64,000 bases of DNA, taken from NCBI RefSeq assembly GCF_009937955.1, contig NZ_AP018439.1, positions 1,860,001 through 1,924,000 on the forward strand, in the 5' to 3' direction. Origin of the DNA: Undibacterium sp. KW1 (GTDB lineage Bacteria > Pseudomonadota > Gammaproteobacteria > Burkholderiales > Burkholderiaceae_D). The stretch's first letter is position 1, and every line of letters starts with the position of its first letter. The notes under the pieces are model-generated. The model was given only the letters and a program-made list of their open reading frames with translations. It ran no database searches and had not been told where the DNA came from. A program made the translations under genes and the position numbers. Below, piece after piece: positions 26,601 through 35,208 of the stretch.

Positions 26601-27837
26601 AAGTGAGAGCATGGAATGGCATTCGAATTTGCCACAAACTGCCCAGCTTAAACTGAATCTTGCGCAGCAAAGCAATTGGGTTGAAACCTGGGTTATCGCC
26701 GCCTCAGGTATCTGGCATCTGGGCACGACAGGATTGCCACCACTCGCCAGTGATGCCAGCAATGGTGAGAGCGGTGCTGATCTGGTGTTCCGCCCATGGC
26801 CGGGCGAGACCCTGGCTATCAGTGTAGAGCGTCCACAAGCCATTCCCGGACAAACCTTGACCATAGATGAAAGCCGTTTGTTCGTCAGCCCAGGCAGCAG
26901 GGCTACTGACTATCAACTGAGACTGCATTTGCGCAGCAGCCGTGGTGGCGACTACACCCTGACCTTGCCTGAGGGCGCGGTATTGCAACGTGTGAATATC
27001 AATCATCAGTTAAGGCCATTGCGTGCCAATGGCAGGCAACTGGTGTTGCCGGTAGTACCTGGTGCGCAAGACATAGAAGTGCAATGGCGTCTTGATCAGG
27101 GCTCAGTGGTCAGCTATACGACTGCTACTGTGAATTTGCAGCAAGCCAGTGTTAACCACACCCTGCAATTGATCTTGCCACGGGACCGCTGGCTGTTGCT
27201 CGCCAGTGGGCCCGGCATAGGGCCTGCCATCCTGTTCTGGGGCAAGCTCGTCGTCCTGCTGCTGGTTGCGGTCGCCCTTGGCCGTTATGCAGGCTTGCCT
27301 GTCACGACCCGGCAATGGCTGTTGCTGACCTTGGGTTTAACCCAGGTTACCTGGTGGTGCGCAGCTCTGGTGGTGGCCTGGTTCTTTGCATTTGTCCGGC
27401 GTGCGGCAGCGGCTGATACATTCACAACAAGATGGCAGTTCAATTTGCGTCAGTTTGGTCTCGCCGTATTGACTTTGCTCATGCTGGGTATTTTGCTGGA
27501 TGCGGTGCAGAGCGGCTTGCTGGGCCAGCCCGACATGCAGGTTGTCGGCAATGGCTCCAGCGCCAATAGTCTTGTGTGGTACCTGGACAGGGCAATGGCA
27601 GACCTGCAAACAGCCTGGGTATTGTCACTCCCCATGCTGGTCTATCGTGGCCTGATGTTGCTGTGGGCCTTGTGGCTGGCGTGGTCATTACTGGGCTGGT
27701 TGAAATGGGGTTGGTCGGCATTTGCCAGCGGCAGTTTGTGGAAACAAAAGCAGCGTGTGCTGGATACAGATACTATCTTGCATGAGCCTACCGTCAATGC
27801 AGAGGAGCCAGCACCTGAGCAAACGCCAATGAAATAA
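23617..27837 (+). CDS. Large two-part membrane protein, function unknown
   Basis: This 1406-residue protein has a signal peptide (1-24). Layout: exported beta-rich domain 1 (about 28-460), four TM segments (about 470-570), an Ala/Pro linker (about 585-625), a short domain with one TM (about 710-735), a signal-like TM (about 755-775), exported beta-rich domain 2 (about 785-1195), and four or more C-terminal TMs (1200-1390). The two big domains look related: both carry HW...GKP, then a G-Y/H-R-L-x-L-x-G-E/K strand and a PLP/LPLPQ turn. Each ends with a TM bundle. I know no function. The stop is 2 bases before the alkB start. Confidence 0.75.
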   Translation: MLKNCIAALVIVLFASLLSRASQAAEFPVGAVPDPLKTWVPWALDGVENFGCPQQGADASQKQCVWPGLLDIKVNAQGATFAQDMQVHSDTWVYLPGSALHWPQEVSVNGKPQAVLARDEMPVIKLTRGTYKLAGKLIWTTVPEFLPLPQNAALLKLDLNGKVVNFPVRDESNQLWLQRKADADSGEQIQIRTFRKITDGVPVTVETYIRLEVSGKGREIKLERALLPDLIPLELRTNLPASLKPDGSMTVQVRAGKWEIRLFARQPGPSKPLSLPEAAEEEVWSYEATPLIRTVAIEGPSTVDPQQTTLPPEWRNLPAYLMRAGSTFSFKEIRRGDSDPAPDKLSLQRRMWLSFDGSTLTMSDQIKGDISHSNRLTMGSIAQLGRVSVAGQDQLITRGSDKLAGIEIQRGSIEVGADSVIGNSTRKLSAVTWQKDFDKLGIELILPAGWRLLHAGGTDRAEGAWLSRWNLLDFFLVLVIALAAGKLWGRQWGALALFALVLSYQEADAPRYSWIVLLVLTSILRALPASRFQVWIKRLQQVSLLVLVLLTLSFATQQVRSALYPVLETDGSAAYRYQVVQGDMSPAPAAAPVAMPVEMNAQVEDAKVAEAPPPPPGRGGVRLTDPRIDQEQALNKMGKPYSLARAKSVAGSRATNYQVLDPDAKVQTGPGLPTWNWRSHQLIFDGPVRQDQQLDLWLLPPWANKLLVVLRLILLGFLLLCVSEWRKGSNQGPSDSDKPAAGRWPWRGLGKAAPLLVMCSLIALPAVYGESAHAQMPENERLEELKQKLTRPPECLPNCAEISRMMVQINGNNVRLGLDVDAAIELALPLPGGIKHWLPAQAQLDGKPAYISRADDGTIWLLAPAGRHRLELTGELMQSDTLQLPLPQKPRQVDVHADGWDVAGLSDDSGVADTLQFNRRIKASSKTEASALPSFLRVTRRLILDKEWQVETTVSRLSPMGQPVLAQIPLLPGEAVTTAGLNIKDGKVAVNLGPQSESMEWHSNLPQTAQLKLNLAQQSNWVETWVIAASGIWHLGTTGLPPLASDASNGESGADLVFRPWPGETLAISVERPQAIPGQTLTIDESRLFVSPGSRATDYQLRLHLRSSRGGDYTLTLPEGAVLQRVNINHQLRPLRANGRQLVLPVVPGAQDIEVQWRLDQGSVVSYTTATVNLQQASVNHTLQLILPRDRWLLLASGPGIGPAILFWGKLVVLLLVAVALGRYAGLPVTTRQWLLLTLGLTQVTWWCAALVVAWFFAFVRRAAAADTFTTRWQFNLRQFGLAVLTLLMLGILLDAVQSGLLGQPDMQVVGNGSSANSLVWYLDRAMADLQTAWVLSLPMLVYRGLMLLWALWLAWSLLGWLKWGWSAFASGSLWKQKQRVLDTDTILHEPTVNAEEPAPEQTPMK

Positions 27838-27839
27838 TC

Positions 27840-28378
27840 ATGTCAAGACCAAATATTTATTTGAAGCCAAATTTTCTTACAGCACCGCAGGACTTGTTTG
27901 ATCTCTTGAAAAAGAGGTCATCTGGGATGAAAGAATGCGCGCCCGTAAAACGGCGAGCTTTGGTGTTGCCTATGATTACTCGCAAATTTCGTATGCTGAG
28001 ACTAAGATGCCAGAATTCTTGCAGGTGATTTGTAAGAATGTAGAAAATGAACTCGGTTTTTTCCCCAATAATTGCTTGCTGAATTTTTACCTGGACGGTA
28101 ACTCAAGCATGGGATTTCATTCAGACTCTACTGATGAGCTGGCAGAAGATAGTGGCGTCGCCATCATCTCGCTTGGCAGTTTGCGGCGTATTGCCTACCG
28201 CAGCAAACAAGATAAAAGCCAGGAATATTTTTACCCTTTGCCAGCAGGAGGATTGCTGTATATGTCGGCAAGCATTCAAGAGGAATGGCTACATGCCATT
28301 CCTAAAGAGCCTGGGGCTGGTGAGCGAATTAGTTTGACGTTCAGAAAAATATTGAACAAGGCTCAATCGGAGTCTTGA
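27840..28378 (+). pseudogene. alkB: AlkB-like 2OG-Fe(II) dioxygenase, frameshifted
   Basis: Relatives repair alkylated DNA bases by oxidative demethylation. ATG 27840 starts PNIYLKPNFLTAPQDLFDLL, then the frame is lost in a run of five A's (27909-27913). One more A would restore KKEVIWDERM and join the intact second part: ARKTASFGVAYDYSQIS, FYLDGNSSMGFHSDSTDELA with the Fe ligands His and Asp, EWLHAIPKE with the third His, and ERISLTFRKI with 2-oxoglutarate arginines. The N-terminus can still be read separately to 28028 and the catalytic part from ATG 27935. It may be a sequencing error; if real, the enzyme is lost. Confidence 0.8.
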
Positions 28379-28391
28379 CCATAGCATTCGT

Positions 28392-29243
28392 TTATAAAGC
28401 CGTCCGCAAAGCAAACAATTCCGGGAACAACACCACATCCAGCATCTTGCGCAGATAGCTGACACCTGCGGTGCCACCCGTGCCGGTTTTGAAACCGATG
28501 ATGCGCTCCACCGTCGTCACATGGCGGAAGCGCCAGATGCGGAAGGCGGTTTCCATATCCACCAGTTTCTCAGCCAGTTCATACAAAGACCAGTATTTCT
28601 CGGGTGTTTGATAGACTTGCAGCCACGCCGCCTTGACAGATTCATTGGCAACCACGCCATGTGACCAGTCTTGTTGCAAGCGGTCTGCATCTATCGTAAA
28701 ACCCTGGCGTGACAAGAGCATGATGGCTTCATCATAAATCGATGGTGTGCGCAGGGATGCATCCAGGGTTGCGTGCACTTCGGGTTTGCTTTCGTGCACG
28801 CTCATCAGGGTGGCGTTCTTGTTTCCCAGCAGGTATTCCAGTTCACGGTATTGATGTGACTGAAAGCCTGATGAGGCACCCAGATAAGGGCGTATCGCCG
28901 TATATTCACTAGGTGTCATGGTAGATAAAACATCCCATGCATGCACTAGTTGATCCATGATGCGGGCCACGCGCGACAGCATCTTGAAGGCTGGTGGCAG
29001 ATCATTGCTGCGTATGTGCACGCGCACGGCATGCAGTTCATGCAGCATCAGCTTGATCCACAGTTCGCTGGTCTGATGCTGGATAATGAACAGCATTTCA
29101 TTGTGATTCGGTGAGCGCGGATGTTGCGCCGTCAGTATCTGGTCAAGGCCAAGATAATCACCGTAACTCATGGATTCACTAAAATCCATTTGCGCGCCGT
29201 GCCATGACATGGGGCATTTGCCAGTTTGTTCGTTATTGCTCAT
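28392..29243 (-). CDS. kynA: Tryptophan 2,3-dioxygenase
   Basis: This enzyme uses haem and oxygen to open tryptophan to N-formylkynurenine, the first step of the kynurenine pathway. The 283-residue length is normal for bacteria. Conserved blocks include [19 protein letters not shown] near the start, [20 protein letters not shown] with the haem-pocket histidine, [20 protein letters not shown], and [20 protein letters not shown] at the C-terminus. It is followed by convergent alkB. kynU lies upstream on the same strand, separated by 187 bases containing a dispersed repeat. No arylformamidase gene is adjacent. Confidence 0.95.
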   Translation of the reverse strand: MSNNEQTGKCPMSWHGAQMDFSESMSYGDYLGLDQILTAQHPRSPNHNEMLFIIQHQTSELWIKLMLHELHAVRVHIRSNDLPPAFKMLSRVARIMDQLVHAWDVLSTMTPSEYTAIRPYLGASSGFQSHQYRELEYLLGNKNATLMSVHESKPEVHATLDASLRTPSIYDEAIMLLSRQGFTIDADRLQQDWSHGVVANESVKAAWLQVYQTPEKYWSLYELAEKLVDMETAFRIWRFRHVTTVERIIGFKTGTGGTAGVSYLRKMLDVVLFPELFALRTAL

Positions 29244-29280
29244 GATGTTCCCTTAAATATCTTCAATGCTTAAAACCATT

Positions 29281-29420
29281 AACCACAGAGGCACAGAGAC
29301 ACAGAGAAAAACATAAAAGAGTGAAAATCTTTTACAGTTGAGACGATGTTCTTCAACATCTGTTTTTTTTGAGGTTTTCTCTGTGATCCTCTGTGCCCCC
29401 TCTGTGTCTCTGTGTTGAGG
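29281..29420. repeat. Dispersed CACAGAG-type inverted repeat, copy 1
   Basis: A left arm of the type ACCACAGAGGCACAGAGACA (from about 29283) and a right arm of the type CTCTGTGTCTCTGTGTTGAG (about 29400-29420) are separated by about 60 bases. The arms can pair over 20+ bases with some mismatch. Related copies lie at 31021-31130 and 61529-61845. It lies between kynU and kynA. Confidence 0.75.
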
Positions 29421-29430
29421 GGTTTTTAAA

Positions 29431-30687
29431 TTAAGTCACTGCATTACGTTCAGCGTTGGCATCGTAGTCTTTGCTGTCAAGTATATCGCGCAAGCCTTCT
29501 GCCGCATCCCAGACATCAGCAAAGCTGGTGTATAAGGGGGTAAAACCAAAGCGCATGATGACTGGCTCGCGGTAGTCACCGATGATGCCACGTTTGATCA
29601 GCGCCTGTATCACGGCATAGGCATGCGGATGTTTGAAGCTGGCCTGGCTGCCGCGTTGCTGATGCTGGCGAGGCGTGACCAGTTCCAGTGGATGTGCAGC
29701 GCAGCGGGCTTCTACCAGAGCGATAAACATGTCAGTCAGGGCCAGTGATTTCTTGCGTATTGCCTGCATGTCGGTCTTGCCAAAGGTATCCAGGCCACAA
29801 GCGACCATGGCCAGCGAGGTGATAGGCTGGGTGCCGCACAGGGCGCGGCGTATGCCTGGCGTAGGTGTAAAATCAGGGTTCATGGCAAACGGTCTGGCAT
29901 GGCCCCACCAGCCGGACAATGGATGGTGGAATGCTTCCTGATGGCGTGCAGGCACCCAGATAAACGCTGGTGAGCCAGGGCCGCCGTTCAGGTATTTGTA
30001 AGTGCAACCTACGGCAAAGTCGGCATTTGCGGTATTCAGATGTACCGGTACTGCGCCGGCAGAATGGGCCAGATCCCACAAGATCAACGCACCATGTTGA
30101 TGCGCAAGCGTAGTAACTGATTCCATGTCATGCAAATAGCCAGTACGGTAATTCACATGCGTCAGCATTACCAGCGCCGTGCTGTCATTGATGGCTTGCG
30201 GCAATTCTTCTGGAGAGTCTATCAACTTGATTTGATAACCGCGATCCAGCCAGCGGGTGAGGCCTTCCGCCATGTAGATATCGGTAGGGAAGTTGCTGCG
30301 CTCAGTAATGATGGTTTTGCGTTTGCTGTCTGCTGCTTGTATCTGCAGCGCGGCGGCAATGGCCTTGAACAGATTGACCGATGTCGTGTCGGTGATCACT
30401 ACTTCATTGTCTGCGGCACCAATCAAAGGGGCGAGCTGGTTGCCCAGCGTGGATGGCATATCAAACCAGCCAGCAGTATTCCAGCTCTTGATGAGATCAG
30501 TCCCCCATTCGCGGGTGATGACATCTTGTGCCCTTTGCAGCGCTGCCTTGGGGCGCGCACCGAGGGAGTTGCCGTCAAGGTAAATCACACCGGCAGGCAA
30601 ATCAAATTCTTCACGCAAGGGCGCCAGCGGGTCTTGCTGGTCTAGCTTTTCGCAATCGCTGCGGGTGATTGTGGTAGTTTGTGTCAT
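29431..30687 (-). CDS. kynU: Kynureninase
   Basis: Kynureninase splits kynurenine into anthranilate and alanine using PLP. The 418 residues match the family. Visible are [20 protein letters not shown] near the start, [18 protein letters not shown], the aspartate region [15 protein letters not shown], the PLP lysine in [17 protein letters not shown], and [20 protein letters not shown] near the end. It is transcribed toward kynA and away from the Lrp-type regulator at 31158, the usual arrangement for KynR-controlled kyn genes. Confidence 0.95.
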   Translation of the reverse strand: MTQTTTITRSDCEKLDQQDPLAPLREEFDLPAGVIYLDGNSLGARPKAALQRAQDVITREWGTDLIKSWNTAGWFDMPSTLGNQLAPLIGAADNEVVITDTTSVNLFKAIAAALQIQAADSKRKTIITERSNFPTDIYMAEGLTRWLDRGYQIKLIDSPEELPQAINDSTALVMLTHVNYRTGYLHDMESVTTLAHQHGALILWDLAHSAGAVPVHLNTANADFAVGCTYKYLNGGPGSPAFIWVPARHQEAFHHPLSGWWGHARPFAMNPDFTPTPGIRRALCGTQPITSLAMVACGLDTFGKTDMQAIRKKSLALTDMFIALVEARCAAHPLELVTPRQHQQRGSQASFKHPHAYAVIQALIKRGIIGDYREPVIMRFGFTPLYTSFADVWDAAEGLRDILDSKDYDANAERNAVT

Positions 30688-31157
30688 TACGGCAGACTCC
30701 TTAATGTGACGCGTAGTGGGCTGGTATCAAGCCCGGTAAGTTTTTGGTGGCAGGCAAAGCAGTTCATCTTCGCTGTAACGGCCTACCCTGAGCTTATGGT
30801 TCATGAAAAATATGCAGAGATTTTATGCCGGATTGCCTGAATTTTTCTTGCAAATTGCAGTATGAAAATCGGAATTAGTAGAATATTCTGCGATTTATAT
30901 TTGAAATTTTGATATAAAATGCATTAATGGGTTTGTGCATTGCGCAAAGGTACCAAATTGTTTTCATATTTGCAATTGCCTGTTACTCTAATCTGTTGAT
31001 AATCATAGATTAAAAAACACTCACCACAGCGGCATAAAGGAAGTAAAGGATGCTTGCAAGTAAGCCTTCCTGTTTCTTTGCTTTTCTCAATGTGTCTTTG
31101 TGCCTCTGCGCCTCTGTCTTTAGAGGGTTTGCCATAAATTAAAAAAGAGATTGTCAA
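30688..31157. promoter_or_regulatory. kynU / kynR-like divergent control region
   Basis: The 470-base region between kynU and the divergent Lrp-type gene holds both promoters. It carries the palindrome AGAATATTCT (30880-30889), in AT-rich sequence, a candidate operator, and a diverged copy of the dispersed repeat (31021-31130). Lrp-type regulators act on AT-rich dyads, but the site itself is inference. Confidence 0.45.
31021..31130. repeat. Dispersed CACAGAG-type repeat, copy 2 (diverged)
   Basis: The left arm TCACCACAGCGGCATAAAGG and the right arm TGTGTCTTTGTGCCTCTGCG lie about 50 bases apart, with more mismatches than the other two copies. It lies directly upstream of the Lrp-type gene. 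Confidence 0.6.
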
Positions 31158-31634
31158 ATGCAACTCGACGCCACCGATCTTAAAATCCTGCAGCAATTGC
31201 AAGCCGATGGCCGCATCAGTAACCAGGAGCTGGCTGACAAGGTATTCCTTTCTCCTTCATCCTGCCTGCGCCGTGTGCGCATGCTGGAAGAGGCGGGTAT
31301 CATCCACCATTATTGCGCAGTGATCGATGCGGCTGCCGTTGGTCTTGAAGTGGATGCCTTTGTCCAGGTCACCATGCGGCGCGATGTAGAACAATGGCAT
31401 GAAAATTTTTCGCAAGCCTTGCAACAATGGCCGGAAGTTGTCGGGTCTTATATCATCACCGGGGATGCCAATTACCTGTTGCGTGTGCGTGCACGTAATC
31501 TCAAGCATTACTCAGCATTTGTACTTGAACGCCTTTATAAAACCACGGGTGTGCTTGATATACGGTCAAACATCGTACTGCAAACCTTGAAGGACACACA
31601 GCAGATTGCCACCAGTTTGCTGGTGGCTGGATAA
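31158..31634 (+). CDS. Lrp/AsnC-type regulator of kyn genes
   Basis: This 158-residue protein has an N-terminal AsnC HTH (DATDLKILQQLQADGRISNQ, ELADKVFLSPSSCLRRVRML, EEAGIIHHYCAVIDA) and a C-terminal RAM ligand-binding fold (about 65-150, with VVGSYIITGDANYLLRVRA). Regulators of this type (KynR) sense kynurenine and activate kynA/kynU in several proteobacteria. Divergence from kynU supports that role, which remains inference. The weak site GAGA precedes ATG 31158. Confidence 0.85.
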   Translation: MQLDATDLKILQQLQADGRISNQELADKVFLSPSSCLRRVRMLEEAGIIHHYCAVIDAAAVGLEVDAFVQVTMRRDVEQWHENFSQALQQWPEVVGSYIITGDANYLLRVRARNLKHYSAFVLERLYKTTGVLDIRSNIVLQTLKDTQQIATSLLVAG

Positions 31635-31672
31635 ACCAGGTCAGGCCTGACCAACATAACCATGTCCAAGCC

Positions 31673-32149
31673 ATGATTTCTTTTGATATTGATGAATACC
31701 GCTATAACCTGCGGGCTGCTGCCATCATTCTGGATGGTGACAGGGTACTCTTGCATAAAATCGAAGGCGATGCATTCTGGTGTGTGCCAGGCGGGCGGGT
31801 CGATGCGGGTGAGCAGGCTGCGGCTACGGTAGTGCGCGAAATGCAGGAAGAATTATCAGAACAGGTGACTTGCGAGAGATTTTTGTGGACGGTAGAGAAT
31901 TTTTTTGAATACCGGGGGCAAAAACATCATGAACTGGGCTTGTATTTTTTAGCGCTGTTGTCACCAGACTCGCGCCTGCGCAACACACCAGGCCCCTATT
32001 TGGGCAACGAAGGTAATCTGCAATTGACTTTCGATTGGTTCACACGGACAGAACTCCAGCATCTGGATATTCGCCCCTCATTTCTGGCAGATGTATTGGC
32101 AGAGCCGGAGCTCAGAGTTGGGCATATTGTGCATCAGGAAAGCCAGTGA
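31673..32149 (+). CDS. Nudix hydrolase
   Basis: This 158-residue protein has a clear Nudix box, GGRVDAGEQAAATVVREM followed by QEEL (about 42-63), which binds Mg and hydrolyses nucleoside-diphosphate-linked compounds. The N-terminal strand YNLRAAAIILDGDRVLLHKI and a long C-terminal part with EYRGQKHHELGLYFLALL (about 80-99) suit the group of small proteins with unknown substrate. It starts 39 bases after the Lrp-type gene, so it may share its transcript. The ribosome site is weak. From 32150 an open stretch in the same frame encodes a basic peptide up to 32278, noted among rejected items. Confidence 0.85.
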   Translation: MISFDIDEYRYNLRAAAIILDGDRVLLHKIEGDAFWCVPGGRVDAGEQAAATVVREMQEELSEQVTCERFLWTVENFFEYRGQKHHELGLYFLALLSPDSRLRNTPGPYLGNEGNLQLTFDWFTRTELQHLDIRPSFLADVLAEPELRVGHIVHQESQ

Positions 32150-32327
32150 TACCCTCTCTGTCCATCGTACAAAAAAGCGGAAGTCAGCGAATTGAACCTC
32201 ATTGTGCGGGACATGAAAGAACGCAAGCATAAGTTGGGGCGCAAGATTAGAGTGGCAGATATTCAGCGTTATTTATAAGTCGCATTGCATGATGTTGAAG
32301 TGTTCACGGTCTTAGGGGAGTAACACC

Positions 32328-33281
32328 ATGCTTCAAAAAAAACGTTTGTCGAAAATCAGTTTGAGCCTGCTATTCGCTGGCTGTTTGTGGGGCTACGCAT
32401 CTTCTGTCATGGCTGCGGTTTGTCAGCCAGGTAAGCTGGTAGTACAAGTACTGGGCTCCGGCGGGCCTGAACTCAGTGATCAGCGTGCCTCTACTTCTTA
32501 TCTGATCTGGGTGGATCAAAAAGCCAGGATACTGGTTGATTTTGGCAGTGGTGCGGCCTTGAATTATGAAAAGTCCGGCGCCAATCCGGCAGAGCTGGAT
32601 GCGGTGCTCTTCTCACATTTTCATGTTGATCATACGGCGGATTTTCCTGCGCTGGTCAAAGGTTTGCCATTTGCTGGCTACAACAAAGAGCTGCGTGTTT
32701 TTGGGCCGGCCAAGCGTGGGGTTTTTCCAGGTATCAAAGAATTCATGCATGCCCTGTTTAACCGTGACACGGGTGCTTATGCCTATCTGGCAGATTATGC
32801 TGATCCTGATGTCAGCAGTCAGTTCAAAATGGAACTTGAAGAAGTGAGCGTCAAGCCTAAAGAAATCAAGCGTTACGATATTGATGAGAGTCTGACGGTC
32901 AGTGCTGTCAGCGTTTTGCATGGCCCCGTACCTTCCTTGGCATGGCGGGTCGAGAGCAAGGGCTGCAGCGTCACGTTCAGCGGTGACACCAGCAATACCG
33001 ATCAGGCGCTGGATCAACTGGCGCTAGGTACGGATGTGCTGCTTGCCCATAATGCCGCCCGCGAAAACGATACCGATGAAGTGGCACGCTTACTGCACAT
33101 GATGCCGACAGAAATTGGCCGCATCGCAGGCGTGACAAAAGCCGGCAAACTGGTTTTATCACACCGCATGAAACGCACTCTTGGACATGAGATGGAAAGC
33201 ACAACGGCAATACGCAAGAATTATGCAGGAACCATTTTGTTTGCCAATGATATGCAGCGCATTATCGTCGGTGGCAAATAA
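32328..33281 (+). CDS. Exported MBL-fold hydrolase
   Basis: This 317-residue protein has a signal peptide (1-29, ending VMA). The metallo-beta-lactamase fold is clear: VLGSGGPELSDQRASTSYLI, then the zinc motif LFSHFHVDHTADFPALVKGL, SVLHGPVPSLAWRVESKG with the third ligand region, FSGDTSN with the bridging Asp, and LVLSHRMKR with the last His. RNase Z/arylsulfatase-like exported MBL proteins look like this; the substrate is unknown. GGGGAG precedes ATG 32328. It stands alone. Confidence 0.88.
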   Translation: MLQKKRLSKISLSLLFAGCLWGYASSVMAAVCQPGKLVVQVLGSGGPELSDQRASTSYLIWVDQKARILVDFGSGAALNYEKSGANPAELDAVLFSHFHVDHTADFPALVKGLPFAGYNKELRVFGPAKRGVFPGIKEFMHALFNRDTGAYAYLADYADPDVSSQFKMELEEVSVKPKEIKRYDIDESLTVSAVSVLHGPVPSLAWRVESKGCSVTFSGDTSNTDQALDQLALGTDVLLAHNAARENDTDEVARLLHMMPTEIGRIAGVTKAGKLVLSHRMKRTLGHEMESTTAIRKNYAGTILFANDMQRIIVGGK

Positions 33282-33299
33282 ATTCACTACAGCTTGAAA

Positions 33300-34298
33300 C
33301 TAGAGGTCCTTGGGCACGCTGGGCATAAATGCATTGCCTTTGATAATGCCATAGGCGATGACAGCCGCGATCATGGCATAAACGATTCTTGGTATCCATT
33401 CTGCTACCTGCCTTTGTTGTAGTGCCAGGCTGGCATTTTCGCTTTTGGCATAACGGGATAGCATTTCCGGCAATTGCCCGCTTGCTTCTCCGGTTTGTAT
33501 AAAACCAGACAGGGTATCGTCATTGATGGCGGGCAGGGCGCGTACAGCTTCGGCCAATGTTGCCCCTTTTTGCATGCGTGGCAAAATACGTGCGAGTTCA
33601 CGCCTGATCAATACATTGCTGGTTGCCTGCAAACCCAGGGGCAGGGCGTCGAACATAGGCACGCCTGCTTCTAGTAGTAATGCCATACTCTGCCAGAAAT
33701 CACAAAGATTGCGTCTTCTGTGCATGTTCCCAATAAGCGGCAAGGCAAGCAAAGCCTGATCCAGCCATGAGACAGGAGCATCGGCAGGGCGCATCTGGAA
33801 GCGCCGGTAAGCGTAAATGCCGCCCGTGACCAAACCCACAGCCAGCAGGATGGAACGAATGGCATGCCATAGATAGGCTGCCGTACTGAGTGTGCCCGCG
33901 ATCAGTTGTGGCAAGGGCGGGATGAACAAGGCCATGATGCCCATTAATGCTGGCCTTATCAAACCTGCCCTGATACTGGCAATTTGCTGGGCTTTTTCTT
34001 CATAGGTAGTTGCCAGATGCCGGTAAGTAGAAGTCGGGTCACCGGCCGCCAGTGCAGCGCCCAGCAGACCAGCTTCCAGTGGCGTCCACAAGCCACTCTG
34101 CAAGCCTGCCTCGGCCAGGTTTTTGCCACGTTTAACAACTTGCAGGGTTGTCACCATCCTGCTTTGATATTGTGCCGGCAGTTTGATCATGGGTAACGCC
34201 TGTAGCGCAGGGATGCCAGCGTGGCTCAATGCGGCCAGTTGTTGCAGTAAGTCTGCACGGATACGGTAGGGCAGGGCCAGTTGGGGCTTATTTTTCAT
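33300..34298 (-). CDS. Lone GspF/PilC-type membrane protein
   Basis: This 332-residue protein has two T2SSF (GspF/PilC) domains, one at about 20-140 (LQQLAALSHAGIPALQALPM, VKRGKNLAEAGLQSGLWTPL) and one at about 210-325 (FWQSMALLLEAGVPMFDALP, GFIQTGEASGQLPEMLSRYA), separated by two TM segments and followed by a C-terminal TM. Such proteins are inner-membrane platforms of type II secretion or type IV pili, but no GspE or pilin gene is adjacent. I begin at ATG 34298; longer versions up to 34436 start with a run of unlikely residues. No ribosome site is convincing. Confidence 0.75.
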   Translation of the reverse strand: MKNKPQLALPYRIRADLLQQLAALSHAGIPALQALPMIKLPAQYQSRMVTTLQVVKRGKNLAEAGLQSGLWTPLEAGLLGAALAAGDPTSTYRHLATTYEEKAQQIASIRAGLIRPALMGIMALFIPPLPQLIAGTLSTAAYLWHAIRSILLAVGLVTGGIYAYRRFQMRPADAPVSWLDQALLALPLIGNMHRRRNLCDFWQSMALLLEAGVPMFDALPLGLQATSNVLIRRELARILPRMQKGATLAEAVRALPAINDDTLSGFIQTGEASGQLPEMLSRYAKSENASLALQQRQVAEWIPRIVYAMIAAVIAYGIIKGNAFMPSVPKDL

Positions 34299-34423
34299 GC
34301 ATGCTATTGTGCCATGGATTATCATGGCTGATGAATAGCGCCAATGTATAAGGCCATGCATCTTTATTGTTACTGAGAAAATATCTCGTATTTTGAAAAA
34401 ACCAATCAAAAAAGGAGTACCTG

Positions 34424-35089
34424 ATGTCCATCGCAAAATTAGCCTTTGCTGTTTTTAGTGCAGCTTGCGTCTGGCATGCCCAGGCCTCTGAAATTCTCGA
34501 ACTACAGGACTATCACGCCAGCGAAGCCAAGGTCGGCAAGACCGGCTCCTGGCTAGGTTTGCAGCAGGCAGGCAAGGGCTGGCGACTAGTGGCGGTCAAA
34601 CCCAGCTTTAAGAAAATACCCGATCCTATCAGCGGTGAGGGTGTGCGGGTTGCGGCAAACGCAGCCAATGTCAAGATGTTGTTGTCTGACCCCGGTTTGA
34701 AGGCCGGGGCAGTCAGTGTTTCAGATGAAGTGAAACTGGTCAGCGGTTCTATGGACGAGGAATTTGAATTATCGACCTTGCCATCCTTAGGGCAGGAAAG
34801 GCTGATGCACTTGCAAGGCAATAAATATAGCCTGCAGAACCGCGAAGGTAAAATCTATCTGAAGTATGCAGGAACAGAACAATACCTGTTCGACTATGTC
34901 GAAAACAAGGAGGATAATAATGCCCGCCTGATCTGGGTAGGCGACCTTGATCATGATGGAAAACTCGACTTCATCATCGATACCTCAAATCACTATAACG
35001 TCACAGAAATGCGGCTGTATTTGTCGGGGCAGGCAGCAAAAGGTGAGTTGTTGAAGCTGGTTGCCAGACGTAAAAGTACCGGCTGCTAA
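34424..35089 (+). CDS. Exported protein with EF-hand-like Asp loop
   Basis: This 221-residue protein has a signal peptide (1-21, ending AQA). Near residue 180 it contains a VCBS/EF-hand-type calcium loop, GDLDHDGKLDFIIDT. The N-terminal half is beta-rich and not recognisable. It overlaps nothing, though its start lies opposite the long version of the GspF-like frame. It may be an envelope or secreted protein that depends on calcium; no partner is visible. Confidence 0.7.
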   Translation: MSIAKLAFAVFSAACVWHAQASEILELQDYHASEAKVGKTGSWLGLQQAGKGWRLVAVKPSFKKIPDPISGEGVRVAANAANVKMLLSDPGLKAGAVSVSDEVKLVSGSMDEEFELSTLPSLGQERLMHLQGNKYSLQNREGKIYLKYAGTEQYLFDYVENKEDNNARLIWVGDLDHDGKLDFIIDTSNHYNVTEMRLYLSGQAAKGELLKLVARRKSTGC

Positions 35090-35208
35090 TCCAAATTGCT
35101 TATCCTCAAGTTACATTTGCTTACCTGCGTAACATTATTCATGTCTCCTTTTTAATAGACTCATGCGTTGTTGGAGCATGAGTCACTGTTAAATTGAAGG
35201 AGAACGAC

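Noticed and set aside
32150..32278. Open stretch after the Nudix stop encoding a basic peptide (VRDMKERKHKLGRKIRVADI)
   Set aside because: In frame with the Nudix stop but no start with a ribosome site and no recognisable family; could be a remnant of a lost gene, too weak to list.
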